The notes beneath the pieces were generated by a model. It made no database searches. It was not told the origin of the DNA and saw only the letters and a list, made by a program, of their open reading frames with translations. This document shows, piece by piece, positions 1-8,045 of a stretch of DNA of 64,000 nt; position 1 is the first letter of the stretch, and each line of letters begins with the position of its first letter. The position numbers were made by a program, and so were the translations under genes. The stretch spans positions 124,001 through 188,000 of the forward strand of contig NZ_JABAIJ010000008.1 of NCBI RefSeq assembly GCF_012641435.1, written 5' to 3'. The stretch is from Rhizobium sp. P38BS-XIX (GTDB lineage: Bacteria; Pseudomonadota; Alphaproteobacteria; Rhizobiales; Rhizobiaceae).

Positions 1-457
1 CGGTTACCCACCTTCGATATCGATGTAGCAGATTTATCAATCGATTTTCCGTGACCGAATGGATCACCCCCAAATGAAAATCTGGATTAAAGCGTCGTGA
101 AACTCGACAATGAAGCTGCTTAACCAAGATTTCTTACTCCCAGAGTTTTCCGCTCCCTTCTGGAGGTAGGTTGCTTAACCGAAAGTTGTGGTCCCAAATC
201 ATACGATGCCAGATCACCCGCCAAGTATAATGTATTAGATTTTTCAAAAACTCATCTTTATCAAGCAGCTAATCTGCTCATCTCTACAATATCACCGGTG
301 CGTCTGAAAATGTATAAACCGGTCGGCTTCCGGCTGGCATGCCGGTGGAACTGTCGAGATAGTCTCCCTGTTCATTACGTTGATCGACATGCGGACGCAA
401 CTACACATAATCTGCCGAACCCAGACGGTTCGCGCGAATGGCGAGAAAGCTCGAATA
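1..457. other. Non-coding or unassigned left edge
   Basis: No complete gene is supported here. Frame 1 from the window edge is open for 17 codons and then stops at TGA (positions 52-54), so it could be the tail of a gene that starts outside the window, but the peptide is too short to recognise. The rest is AT-richer than most of the window and contains many stops in all frames. The promoter of the methyltransferase at 458 probably lies in the 3' part of this stretch, but I cannot point to convincing -35/-10 boxes. Confidence 0.4.
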
Positions 458-1186
458 ATGGATCAAGGCACCTCTATAGATAAGACCGCAGATGATATTG
501 CCGAAGCGATATTTTACCACAAGGTAAAGGCAGCTCACGACAAACTGTTTGGGGCGCAGGGAGGACCTTACAATATAGACTCGGTCGCCTACTTCGCCGC
601 TGCTATCGAGAGCTACCAATATGCTCGCGATCAAATGCGAAAGGCGGCGCGATTTGATAGCCGAGAAGGGCTGCTGGACTTCAGCCTGGACAAGATATCT
701 CTGGATGGGCTCGTTCTCGAGTTCGGGGTTTTTTCCGGACACACGATCAACATCATCGCCGACAAACTCAATCGCCAGATGATCCATGGCTTTGATTCTT
801 TCAAAGGCCTCCCGGAGGATTGGACCGCGGGTGCAAAGGCAGGCGCATTTGCACGGGATGGACTGCCAGCCGTTCGCGGCAATGTCGATCTCGTGGTCGG
901 ATGGTTTGACGACACTTTGAGAACCTTCCTGGCCAGCCATCCGGGCAATATTTCATTCCTGCACGTCGACTGCGATCTCTATTCCTCGACGAGAACGATC
1001 CTGACCGAAGCGCGTGATCGCATTGTGCCCGGTACCGTCATTCTGTTTGACGAATATTTCAACTACCCTGACTGGAAGCGGCATGAGCATCGGGCGTTCC
1101 AGGAATTCGTATATGAGAATAGTATAAAATACGAGTACATCGGATTGGTTCCGGCTTTTGAACAGGTGGCGGCGCGGATTCTCTGA
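458..1186 (+). CDS. TylF/MycF-like class I SAM-dependent O-methyltransferase
   Basis: A 242-aa protein with the layout of the TylF (macrocin O-methyltransferase) family. The SAM-binding glycine motif LEFGVFSGHT lies near residues 87-96, followed by GFDSFKGLPEDW (about 111-122), which carries the acidic ribose-binding position. The metal and catalytic region HVDCDLYSS is near 169-177 and FDEYFNYP near 197-204. Family members methylate sugar or polyketide hydroxyls in natural-product pathways, often Mg-dependently. I chose the ATG at 458 because the conserved part begins soon after it. An in-frame ATG at 380 would add 26 residues that look unlike coding sequence, and neither start has a strong ribosome-binding site. 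It is followed 113 bp later by an FkbH-like gene in the same direction, which supports a biosynthetic role. The substrate is unknown. Confidence 0.8.
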   Translation: MDQGTSIDKTADDIAEAIFYHKVKAAHDKLFGAQGGPYNIDSVAYFAAAIESYQYARDQMRKAARFDSREGLLDFSLDKISLDGLVLEFGVFSGHTINIIADKLNRQMIHGFDSFKGLPEDWTAGAKAGAFARDGLPAVRGNVDLVVGWFDDTLRTFLASHPGNISFLHVDCDLYSSTRTILTEARDRIVPGTVILFDEYFNYPDWKRHEHRAFQEFVYENSIKYEYIGLVPAFEQVAARIL

Positions 1187-1299
1187 ACGGTGCGTCGACA
1201 GATGCATCCCGGCTGTCTCGCAGGAGAATGCCGCGGGAGAGACGTTGATCGGTTAAACGCGGTAAGTAGACCTAACAACTACGCGGTGAGGACAGGCGA

Positions 1300-3096
1300 A
1301 TGCTCGAAAGCAACGCATCGGTGAGGAAATCCGCCCAGGAACATAGTTTTCGCACCCCGACAGAGCTGGCCGTTTCAGAGAGCGAAGTAAAGCGAATTCT
1401 AGTTATAGGCTCCTGCGCCTCGCAAGGTATTTACCATCACGCCCACAGAGTACTTCCGAAGGCTGAAGTAGAACACATTCTTTACAATTTTCCCGGCGTC
1501 GCGGACAGCAATTTGCCGAGACCGGCAAGCGATTACGACTTTCAATTCATCTATCTGCCGCTGCGTACCGTTGTGCCTGAGACCATGCTCGCAAACCTCT
1601 CCCATGAAAGCGAAGAGCCCTTTATCGCGAAGTTTGAAGAGGCAAGGAGTAGGCTGATACAGACGCTGAACGGTGCATTGCAATACACGGAAAACTCTGG
1701 CCTGCTCACATTCATATCGGAGTTTCTGTCTCCGCAGCAAAGCCTGATTGGGCGTCTTCTGCCTCGCCATGATTATCGCAATCCGACATTCTTTGTCGAA
1801 CAGCTCAACAAGGTTCTTCATCAGATCGCCGGGGAGCGAGCCAACACTCACATCGTTCAAACGGATGCCATAGCTTCCACCTTTGGCAAGAAGTTCATTC
1901 AGGAGGATTTTGTTTGGCCATGGAGCCACGCATCCTATGCCAATGATTGGGATAGCATTCACGATACGAAGCGCATCGCTGTTCCGACCAAGCTTTCGGA
2001 TCTCTATCCATTCAATACGCAGGATTTCATTCTCGCCATCTGGAGCGAGATTGATGCCATGTATCGCACCATCCGGCAGCAAGACAGCGTAAAGCTGGTG
2101 ATCGTGGATCTCGACGACACCGTCTGGCGCGGCGTCGTCGCGGAAGACGGCATCCACCCCTATATTCTGGAAGGTTGGCCGCTCGGGATAATCGAGACCC
2201 TGAATTACCTTAAGCAAAGGGGCATTATTTTGGCGATTGTCAGCAAGAACGAAGAGGCAACGATAACAGAACTCTGGCCCAATATTCTTGGTGGACGAAT
2301 TGCCCTAGATGATTTCGCCATCCGAAAAATCAACTGGCGGCCGAAGGTCGAGAATATTCAGGAAATTCTCACCTACACAAATCTCTTGCCGAAAAATGTT
2401 CTTTTCATCGATGACAACCCGGTGGAACGCCAATCCGTCCGGGCCGCCTTTCCGACACTGCGTACCTTGGGAGAGGAGCTATATTCGATCCGCCGTATCC
2501 TTCTATGGGCTCCCGAATTACAAGTGCCCTATATTAGCAAGGAGTCGGCGCGGCGCACTCAGATGATTCAGGATCAAGTCAAGCGCGAGAGCGCCAGATC
2601 CGAGATGAGCCGCGATGACTTCCTGGCATCGCTGGGCGTGAAGGTTGTCGTTCGTGAAATAACCGAGACCTCGAATGGCAGCTTTCCACGCGCGTTCGAA
2701 CTCATCAACAAGTCCAACCAGTTCAATGCGACCGGCAAGAGATGGAGCACGGAGGAATGCAGCCGGGCATTTGCCAATGGCTGGAAATTCTCGACATTCG
2801 AAGTTCAGGACAACTACTCCTCATACGGACTGGTCGGCGTAGCGATACTGAACGGGCCTCATCTTGAGCAGTTCGTGATGAGTTGCCGGGTTGTCGGGCT
2901 TGGAGTTGAAAACGCGGTCCTGCGCTTTCTTTATGATCATGCAGGCCTGAAGAGCGGAACTATTATTGAAACAGAAGCCAACCTGATCGTTCGCGATCTC
3001 TTTCAGAAATGTGGCTTCTATCACGACGGGGCAAAATGGGTGACCGATGGCGATTTCCCCGAGGTACATACACATGTCTCGATCGGAGCTGCTTGA
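1300..3096 (+). CDS. FkbH-like HAD-superfamily protein (HAD-IIIC), glyceryl-carrier loading type
   Basis: A 598-aa protein with the three-part FkbH layout. The N-terminal ~250 residues form an SGNH-like segment (GSCASQGIYHH near 38-48). A HAD domain follows, with the nucleophile motif DLDDTVWRG starting at residue 270, a downstream lysine (about 346-352) and FIDDNPVER near 370. The C-terminal ~170 residues are acetyltransferase-like (FELINKSNQFN, then the VVGLGVEN region). In the FK520 and related pathways FkbH proteins dephosphorylate 1,3-bisphosphoglycerate and load the glyceryl unit on an acyl carrier protein. The HAD aspartates are all present, so the protein should be active. No carrier protein, dehydrogenase or polyketide synthase is in view, so this and the upstream methyltransferase look like the end of a cluster extending left of the window or broken by the IS remnant that follows. 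Confidence 0.85.
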   Translation: MLESNASVRKSAQEHSFRTPTELAVSESEVKRILVIGSCASQGIYHHAHRVLPKAEVEHILYNFPGVADSNLPRPASDYDFQFIYLPLRTVVPETMLANLSHESEEPFIAKFEEARSRLIQTLNGALQYTENSGLLTFISEFLSPQQSLIGRLLPRHDYRNPTFFVEQLNKVLHQIAGERANTHIVQTDAIASTFGKKFIQEDFVWPWSHASYANDWDSIHDTKRIAVPTKLSDLYPFNTQDFILAIWSEIDAMYRTIRQQDSVKLVIVDLDDTVWRGVVAEDGIHPYILEGWPLGIIETLNYLKQRGIILAIVSKNEEATITELWPNILGGRIALDDFAIRKINWRPKVENIQEILTYTNLLPKNVLFIDDNPVERQSVRAAFPTLRTLGEELYSIRRILLWAPELQVPYISKESARRTQMIQDQVKRESARSEMSRDDFLASLGVKVVVREITETSNGSFPRAFELINKSNQFNATGKRWSTEECSRAFANGWKFSTFEVQDNYSSYGLVGVAILNGPHLEQFVMSCRVVGLGVENAVLRFLYDHAGLKSGTIIETEANLIVRDLFQKCGFYHDGAKWVTDGDFPEVHTHVSIGAA

Positions 3097-3181
3097 AAGC
3101 AGGGTTTACACCATGCGATCAAGGTTCAATTTCGACGGGTGTTGTCACATTGTTTTTCGTCAGATGATTTGCGGTAGGCGC

Positions 3182-3660
3182 TCACGGATGAATAACGCGA
3201 CGTGCCGAGCCTTGGTTCAGCATCGTTCCACACAGCGCAAGATTGCGAAGACACCGGATGATGAGGCGGCGTTGACCGCCGACATCACGCGCTCGCCTTC
3301 TAGTATGGCCGCTATAGCTATCCCCTGGCTGGCAGCCAATTGCCTTCAATTGGCGTAAGGCGCCGACATCACGGCGATGTTGCATCAGGGTGGCTGGATC
3401 GTGAACGTCAAGCGGGCCGAGCGCATCTGGCGACGTGAGGGACTGAAAGTGCCTCACAAGCAACCGACGCGCGGGCGGCAGCGGTTGAACGACAGTTCGT
3501 GCGTCCGGCTTCGGCCGGAATATCCCAACCATGTCTGGTCCCACGACTTCGTCGGGGAGCGCACGCACAACGGCAGGAAAATCCGCATGCTCGCGACAAA
3601 CGCCGCGCGTTTGCGCCGATGTGATCGACGAGTTCAAGCGCGGCAAATCCCGATGCCACG
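3182..3660 (+). pseudogene. Degenerate IS3-family transposase (OrfB) remnant
   Basis: Fragments of an IS3-type OrfB can be read in order. RALVQHRSTQRKI and the following PDDEAALTADI lie at about 3212-3295. A +1-shifted stretch reading ALAF-stop-YGRYSYP follows at about 3288-3323. Then the original frame resumes after a stop at 3356 with TAMLHQGGWIVNVKRAERIW and PEYPNHVWSHDFV (about 3371-3560). After RKIRML (about 3590) the similarity ends. The gene therefore has at least one frameshift, an internal stop and a lost C-terminus containing two of the three DDE residues. I could not find its terminal inverted repeats. It marks an old insertion point between the biosynthetic pair on the left and the foreign-looking genes on the right. 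Confidence 0.8.
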
Positions 3661-3698
3661 TCGCCATCCTGCAGAGCCGGCAACATCGAGGCGCCACC

Positions 3699-4004
3699 AT
3701 GAAAAGTGCAGATTTATCCCACCATGCAGCCACGCGCGTTCAGCAGCGGGGCTTTTCAGATAGCCTCATAGAGCTGGTGCTCGACCATCACGATATCGAC
3801 TTCTATGCGGGTGATGTGTGCCGGGTGCTTCGCGTAAGCAGACGGCATGCAGAACATGGATCAATCCCATACCTATCAAAATACGTGGCAGAAAAGTTGC
3901 ATCACTTGGTCGTCGTCTGGAGCGATGACACGGCGCGGATCGTGACGATCCTCCACATGAAATTGGGGCGACAGGGTCGCCGCTATCGGCAGTGTCGAAA
4001 TTGA
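3699..4004 (+). CDS. Small DUF4258-like hypothetical protein
   Basis: A 101-aa protein starting at an ATG just past the transposase debris. The N-terminal pattern SHHAATRVQQRGFSDSLIEL resembles the 'H-x-x-x-R-x-x-x-R-G-i' opening of DUF4258-like proteins, and a central beta-rich part (LVVVWSDDTARIVTILH) fits the same fold. DUF4258 members are small basic RelE/BrnT-like proteins and some behave as toxins, but this function is inferred and no obvious antitoxin is adjacent. The next gene begins 10 bp downstream in the same direction, so the two are probably co-transcribed. The assignment rests on motif resemblance only. A fragment fused by chance to IS debris is the alternative. Confidence 0.5.
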   Translation: MKSADLSHHAATRVQQRGFSDSLIELVLDHHDIDFYAGDVCRVLRVSRRHAEHGSIPYLSKYVAEKLHHLVVVWSDDTARIVTILHMKLGRQGRRYRQCRN

Positions 4005-4014
4005 GGCGGGCATC

Positions 4015-5349
4015 ATGACCAACGTTATTAAGTTCCCCCCACAAGACGGAAATGTCGACCCTGTAAAAGCGAACGTTGATAGCGAACGTTTAGAACGGAT
4101 ATGCGCCGCTGCATCGCTTAAGGCCCCGTTTCTGGGCACCGATCAGAAACGGGTCGCTGAAAACCTGCACCGCCTGATCGAATATTACGAAAATCGAGTA
4201 CAGGTTCGGAAAACGGACGTCACCGTAAAGGCGGGCCTAGGCGATCCAGAATTGAATTCCACCAAGCGTCTGGACACGTACACTCTGCCGCCAGGTGCAA
4301 ACGAAACGCGGCGAGAGCGTCTAGCGAAAAAGCCTCACCGCTACATCGATATCTCTAACGCATTAGCAAGCCTGGTTGATGAAACGAAAGACGCCATGCT
4401 CTGCAAGGTTTTCGACGGAAGCAGTTTCGGCACGGAAAGAGCCTCCGAATATAACTGGCAGGCCCAACCGTGGGAAAAGCTGACAGCTCTCTTAGAGGAC
4501 CTCGTCGAATACGTCATCCAAACAACCGATATGGAACAATACTGGACAGAAGTTTCTCGGCTACCAGGATGGTTCGATGTTCGGGCATCTTCGTTTAAAG
4601 CCGGGTCCATCCCAATTGACGGCGGCTTCAGGACACTGATCGGCAATCCCATCGTCTCGGACGAGATCCCGCCAATTCCATCGGTTCTTATAGTCAGATC
4701 ATTGAAGGCACCTCCAGTCGATGGGAGTGTGTCGGTCGCAGATTCTGAATGGTACCCTGCAAGATTTCTGTTCTGGCGTGAGACGCGACTGGCAGTCGGC
4801 CGGATCAGGACAAATATCGGGCCACTTTTGGAAATGCGTACAGTCCTAGAAGCCTCAAGTGACGAACATGGGGCCATCTCGTTTGATAATCCGTTCACAG
4901 ACGGCTCGGACAAAATCGAAAAAGGTCTTATCGGCGGTACATTGCAGCCCATCCGAGTAACTGTCGATGGTTATGTGGAGGCAGCAAGACGACAGGGCGT
5001 CGAACGTAGCTACTTCATGTGGGACGAACTCAGTGCCGCATCGCTTCGGGCCGCATTGATGCTCGGTCGTCACGATGTCGGCTTTGAATGGGAGTGCTAC
5101 GCAAATCGAGACGAGTGCGCCCTGCATGAGCGTCCCGTGTCACCGTTCCTTTACCCTGATCCTGCCTTGTTTTTCTACTCCTCCATCATATCGGGTTCCC
5201 TTGAACGCGATCTTGCGGAGGCTTGCCGATCTTTGGTCTCGAACCTAGATGCGCACAAGCAGTCAGTGGGGGAGATGATCCGCCAAGGGGAAAGCGCGGC
5301 GAGGCTTTGTTGGTCCACGAATCTGAAATCCGAAAAATCCGCTGACTGA
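4015..5349 (+). CDS. Unrecognised 444-aa protein
   Basis: I do not recognise a family. The protein is soluble-looking, with no signal peptide or membrane segment. It opens with MTNVIKFPPQDG, a short N-terminal pattern often seen in small rhizobial regulatory or plasmid proteins. A charged helical N-terminal region (about 25-170) is followed by a beta-rich middle (about 195-330) with several Pro-containing turns, and a helical C-terminus (about 350-440) containing ECYANRDECALHERPVSPF. The ATG is 10 bp after the small upstream gene and the nuclease-like gene starts 45 bp downstream in the same direction, so an operon is likely. Base composition looks lower in GC than the sugar operons to the right. 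Partner of a nuclease in a defence or selfish module is a guess from context only. Confidence 0.7.
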   Translation: MTNVIKFPPQDGNVDPVKANVDSERLERICAAASLKAPFLGTDQKRVAENLHRLIEYYENRVQVRKTDVTVKAGLGDPELNSTKRLDTYTLPPGANETRRERLAKKPHRYIDISNALASLVDETKDAMLCKVFDGSSFGTERASEYNWQAQPWEKLTALLEDLVEYVIQTTDMEQYWTEVSRLPGWFDVRASSFKAGSIPIDGGFRTLIGNPIVSDEIPPIPSVLIVRSLKAPPVDGSVSVADSEWYPARFLFWRETRLAVGRIRTNIGPLLEMRTVLEASSDEHGAISFDNPFTDGSDKIEKGLIGGTLQPIRVTVDGYVEAARRQGVERSYFMWDELSAASLRAALMLGRHDVGFEWECYANRDECALHERPVSPFLYPDPALFFYSSIISGSLERDLAEACRSLVSNLDAHKQSVGEMIRQGESAARLCWSTNLKSEKSAD

Positions 5350-5394
5350 ACGATTCAAGGCCACGAGGCTAAGTAAATCGACGAGGAAAACTCC

Positions 5395-6468
5395 ATGGAC
5401 AAAGATACTTTCTTAACCCTTACGCACGCGACCGAACGGGACATCGACCTACTGTTGATCGAAGAGCTTCAGTGCTCGACCGAATTTGTGAAATGGCTCG
5501 TTGGACGAGTGAGCAACGATGTGGTCGAGCGTAGTTCGGTTGCGCATAGCAAGCGACGCATTCATAACCGCCGCGAGATCGATATTACTTTGATCGTCGA
5601 GAGGCAGGCGGGTCAGACGGTTTGCCTGATTGAAAACAAGCTCGACACTCTGGAGCAGCCACGTCAGGCAGAGTCGTATAAAGAAGAAGCGCGCGCGCTG
5701 ATCTCAGAAGGCAAGGCACGGGCGGTTCACACCATTCTTATCTGCCCACGACAGTATGCTGAAGCGGCCTCTACTTTCGCTGGAAAATTTGATCATGTAA
5801 TTGCATACGAAGACGTCGCCGACTTCCTCTCGCTTCGCGCATCAGAAGTCTCTGGGGAGCTGCGTGCAAGGCTTCTTCATAGGCGATCTCTTATGGATCA
5901 AGCCATCACTAAGGCTCGACGAGGTTACGAGGCGGTCGGGTTGGTCGATATTGATCGTTTCCTTGAAAAGTACGTCGGAATGCTTCGCCAGGAGAAGATT
6001 CCACTTGAGCCGGGTCCATCGATGTTGAGGAACGGGCGTCCAGGTGAAAGCAGGACAATGATATTTGATTCGTCGGCACTGCCGAAATGGTCTTTTCTGC
6101 CACAGACGCGGTTGGTGCATCAGCTTCGCGAAGCAAACGCCAACATCAATTTCTATGGTTGGGGGGATCACCTCAGCGAAGTGGCGGGGGAAATCGCGGC
6201 CGATCTCAAGAACACCGGATATCGGCTCGTTCCTACGGTAAATAAAAGGGTTGGCGGCAAAAGTGGTCTCATGATTGTTGCCAGTACCCCGACCATCGAC
6301 AGCCTTGCGTCTTTCGAAGACCAACGTGATGCCATTGTCGAGGGAGCAAAAATCACAGCGCGACTGAAGGAATGGATTTGGTCAAATGAAGAGATACTAT
6401 ACAGATGGGGACAGCTTTTCGGTGAGATCAAAGAAAGGGGCTATTCAAACACCAGCGCGGCAACGTAA
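5395..6468 (+). CDS. PD-(D/E)XK nuclease-superfamily protein
   Basis: A 357-aa protein whose first third has the PD-(D/E)XK core: an early Glu in LLIEEL (about 20-25), EIDITLIV (61-68) with Asp63 as the likely metal ligand, and LIENKLDT (78-85) giving the E80-x-K82 signature, followed by QPRQAESYKEEA with the Gln/Tyr often seen after it. This is the arrangement of the PDDEXK_4-type family of uncharacterised nucleases. The remaining ~250 residues have no motif I can name and may recognise the target. The ATG follows a GAGGAAAACTCC ribosome-binding site. The last few residues are encoded by DNA antisense to an alpha/beta-hydrolase remnant, so the stop codon is supplied by an insertion junction and the C-terminus may be slightly altered. 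Cleavage activity is inferred from the motif. Confidence 0.72.
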   Translation: MDKDTFLTLTHATERDIDLLLIEELQCSTEFVKWLVGRVSNDVVERSSVAHSKRRIHNRREIDITLIVERQAGQTVCLIENKLDTLEQPRQAESYKEEARALISEGKARAVHTILICPRQYAEAASTFAGKFDHVIAYEDVADFLSLRASEVSGELRARLLHRRSLMDQAITKARRGYEAVGLVDIDRFLEKYVGMLRQEKIPLEPGPSMLRNGRPGESRTMIFDSSALPKWSFLPQTRLVHQLREANANINFYGWGDHLSEVAGEIAADLKNTGYRLVPTVNKRVGGKSGLMIVASTPTIDSLASFEDQRDAIVEGAKITARLKEWIWSNEEILYRWGQLFGEIKERGYSNTSAAT

Positions 6469-6632
6469 ACGAGAGCCTTCACCTTCGGGGCGTCTGCCGC
6501 CTCAGTTATGATCTGTCCGCCCCCAGCTATGACCGCCGAGCACGACGGGATCATCCTGCATCTCGATCACGCGGCGGGTCGCTGCGACGTCCTCCTCAAG
6601 GCTCGTCGCCGGCCCCTGGACTAGCGGCTGAA
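6441..6632 (-). pseudogene. Alpha/beta-hydrolase remnant
   Basis: Read on the minus strand, about 6632 down to 6441 encodes an internal piece of an alpha/beta hydrolase: TSLEEDVAATRRVIEM, then the nucleophile elbow GGHSWGGQIITEA, then KVKALVYVAA before a stop at 6441. The start and the C-terminal half with the catalytic Asp and His are missing. It overlaps the 3' end of the nuclease-like gene by 28 bp in antisense orientation, so it marks the right-hand junction of the inserted patch. The stretch from 6633 to 6895 contains nothing else I can assign. Confidence 0.7.
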
Positions 6633-6895
6633 CGTTTCGTGGATCACGTCTTCAGCATTTTTTGGCATGCAGGAACTTGCGTCTCGGATAACGCTCATTC
6701 TCTGTATTCCCGCAAGTTGAAACGTCATAAACTCAGTCGCTAAACATGTATTCTATCGAGCAATAATGCGCTTTGGCGCAGTTCGAAATGGGTCGGAACG
6801 AGCTTGCGGCTCCGACCACTTTTTGCGGTTCGGCATGAGCTGCATTCGCAACAGCCACATGCAGCTGTCGGCCGCAGCGCCGGAGGCATTTTGCC

Positions 6896-7975
6896 TTATT
6901 CTTCGTTTCTGTCAATAAGCGACTTCTCCGTTGCCGCGTCGAAGATATGGACCTTCGTCAGATCCGGCGTGAGTGCAATCGCGTCTCCCGCTTGAAGCTT
7001 GAGGCGCTCTCGAATGGTCGCGACGATCTGTGTGTTTCCAAAAGCCGCTGTAATTTGGGTTTCCGCGCCGGTCGGCTCAATGAGGGTGACTTGCGCCGTC
7101 GATCCACCCGGAGCAATGGCCAAATGTTCGGGGCGGATACCGTAGATAATCTCCTTTCCCCGATCGAGCGAAACACCTTCGGGAATTGGCAGACGCGCAC
7201 CGCCGTCGACGACAAGTTCGATCGGCCCGTCGACACTGGTCTTGCCCTTGATGAAGTTCATTCCGGGTGACCCGATAAAGCCCGCGACGAACAGGTTCGC
7301 CGGCCGGTCGTAAAGGTCAAGAGGCGAGCCAATCTGTTCGACGTAACCATCCCGCATCACGACGATGCGGTCGGCCATCGTCATCGCTTCAATCTGATCG
7401 TGCGTGACGTAGATGATGGTCGTGCCGAGGCGCTGATGCAGCTGCTTGATCTCCGAGCGCATCTGCACGCGAAGCTTGGCATCCAGATTGGACAATGGTT
7501 CATCGAATAGAAAAACCTGGGGCTGGCGCACGATCGCCCGCCCCATGGCAACACGTTGACGCTGGCCGCCGGATAGGTTTCTCGGGTAGCGATCCAGGAG
7601 ATGCTCAAGCCCGAGAATTTGTGCGGCTTCCTTGACGCGCTGGCTGGTCTCCTGCTTCGGCGCCTTTGCCAGACGAAGGGAGAAACCCATGTTCGCCTCG
7701 ACTGTCATATGCGGGTACAGAGCATAGGACTGGAATACCATCGCAATATCGCGCTCCTTGGGAGCAACGTCGTTCACGACCCTGCCGCCAATCGAGATCC
7801 GCCCGTCCGAAATTTCCTCCAGACCTGCAATCATCCGCAGGAGCGTCGACTTCCCGCATCCGGAGGGACCAACAAGAATGACAAATTCTCCATCCTGGAT
7901 GTCGATATCGACACCATGCAGAACTTCGAAATGACCATAGGCTTTTCGGGCATTCGCTACGCTTACTGACGCCAT
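6896..7975 (-). CDS. Sugar ABC transporter ATPase, MalK/UgpC type
   Basis: A 359-aa cytoplasmic ATPase that would energise the MalFG-type permeases encoded upstream in the same operon. Walker A GPSGCGKST lies near residues 37-45, the Q-loop at VFQSYALYPHM, signature LSGGQRQR near 135, Walker B VFLFDEPLSNLD, and the H-loop YVTHD. A C-terminal regulatory OB-type domain of about 120 residues (GIRPEHLAIAPGG) is typical of the MalK/UgpC subfamily. The start at 7975 follows GGAGAATATT, and the conserved strand begins at once. A longer in-frame version to 8119 would run into the upstream gene and is not credible. It is the last gene of the operon and lies 70 bp after the GatZ-like gene. Confidence 0.93.
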   Translation of the reverse strand: MASVSVANARKAYGHFEVLHGVDIDIQDGEFVILVGPSGCGKSTLLRMIAGLEEISDGRISIGGRVVNDVAPKERDIAMVFQSYALYPHMTVEANMGFSLRLAKAPKQETSQRVKEAAQILGLEHLLDRYPRNLSGGQRQRVAMGRAIVRQPQVFLFDEPLSNLDAKLRVQMRSEIKQLHQRLGTTIIYVTHDQIEAMTMADRIVVMRDGYVEQIGSPLDLYDRPANLFVAGFIGSPGMNFIKGKTSVDGPIELVVDGGARLPIPEGVSLDRGKEIIYGIRPEHLAIAPGGSTAQVTLIEPTGAETQITAAFGNTQIVATIRERLKLQAGDAIALTPDLTKVHIFDAATEKSLIDRNEE

Positions 7976-8045
7976 AATATTCTCCGACTGAACCTGTTTG
8001 ATGCGCGCTCGCGGCGATATCGCGCGAGCGGCTAAGAGTTTGGCC

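Noticed and set aside
3047..3358. A 103-codon ORF as a stand-alone gene
   Set aside because: Its right half is a piece of a frameshifted IS3 transposase and the left half overlaps the FkbH gene.
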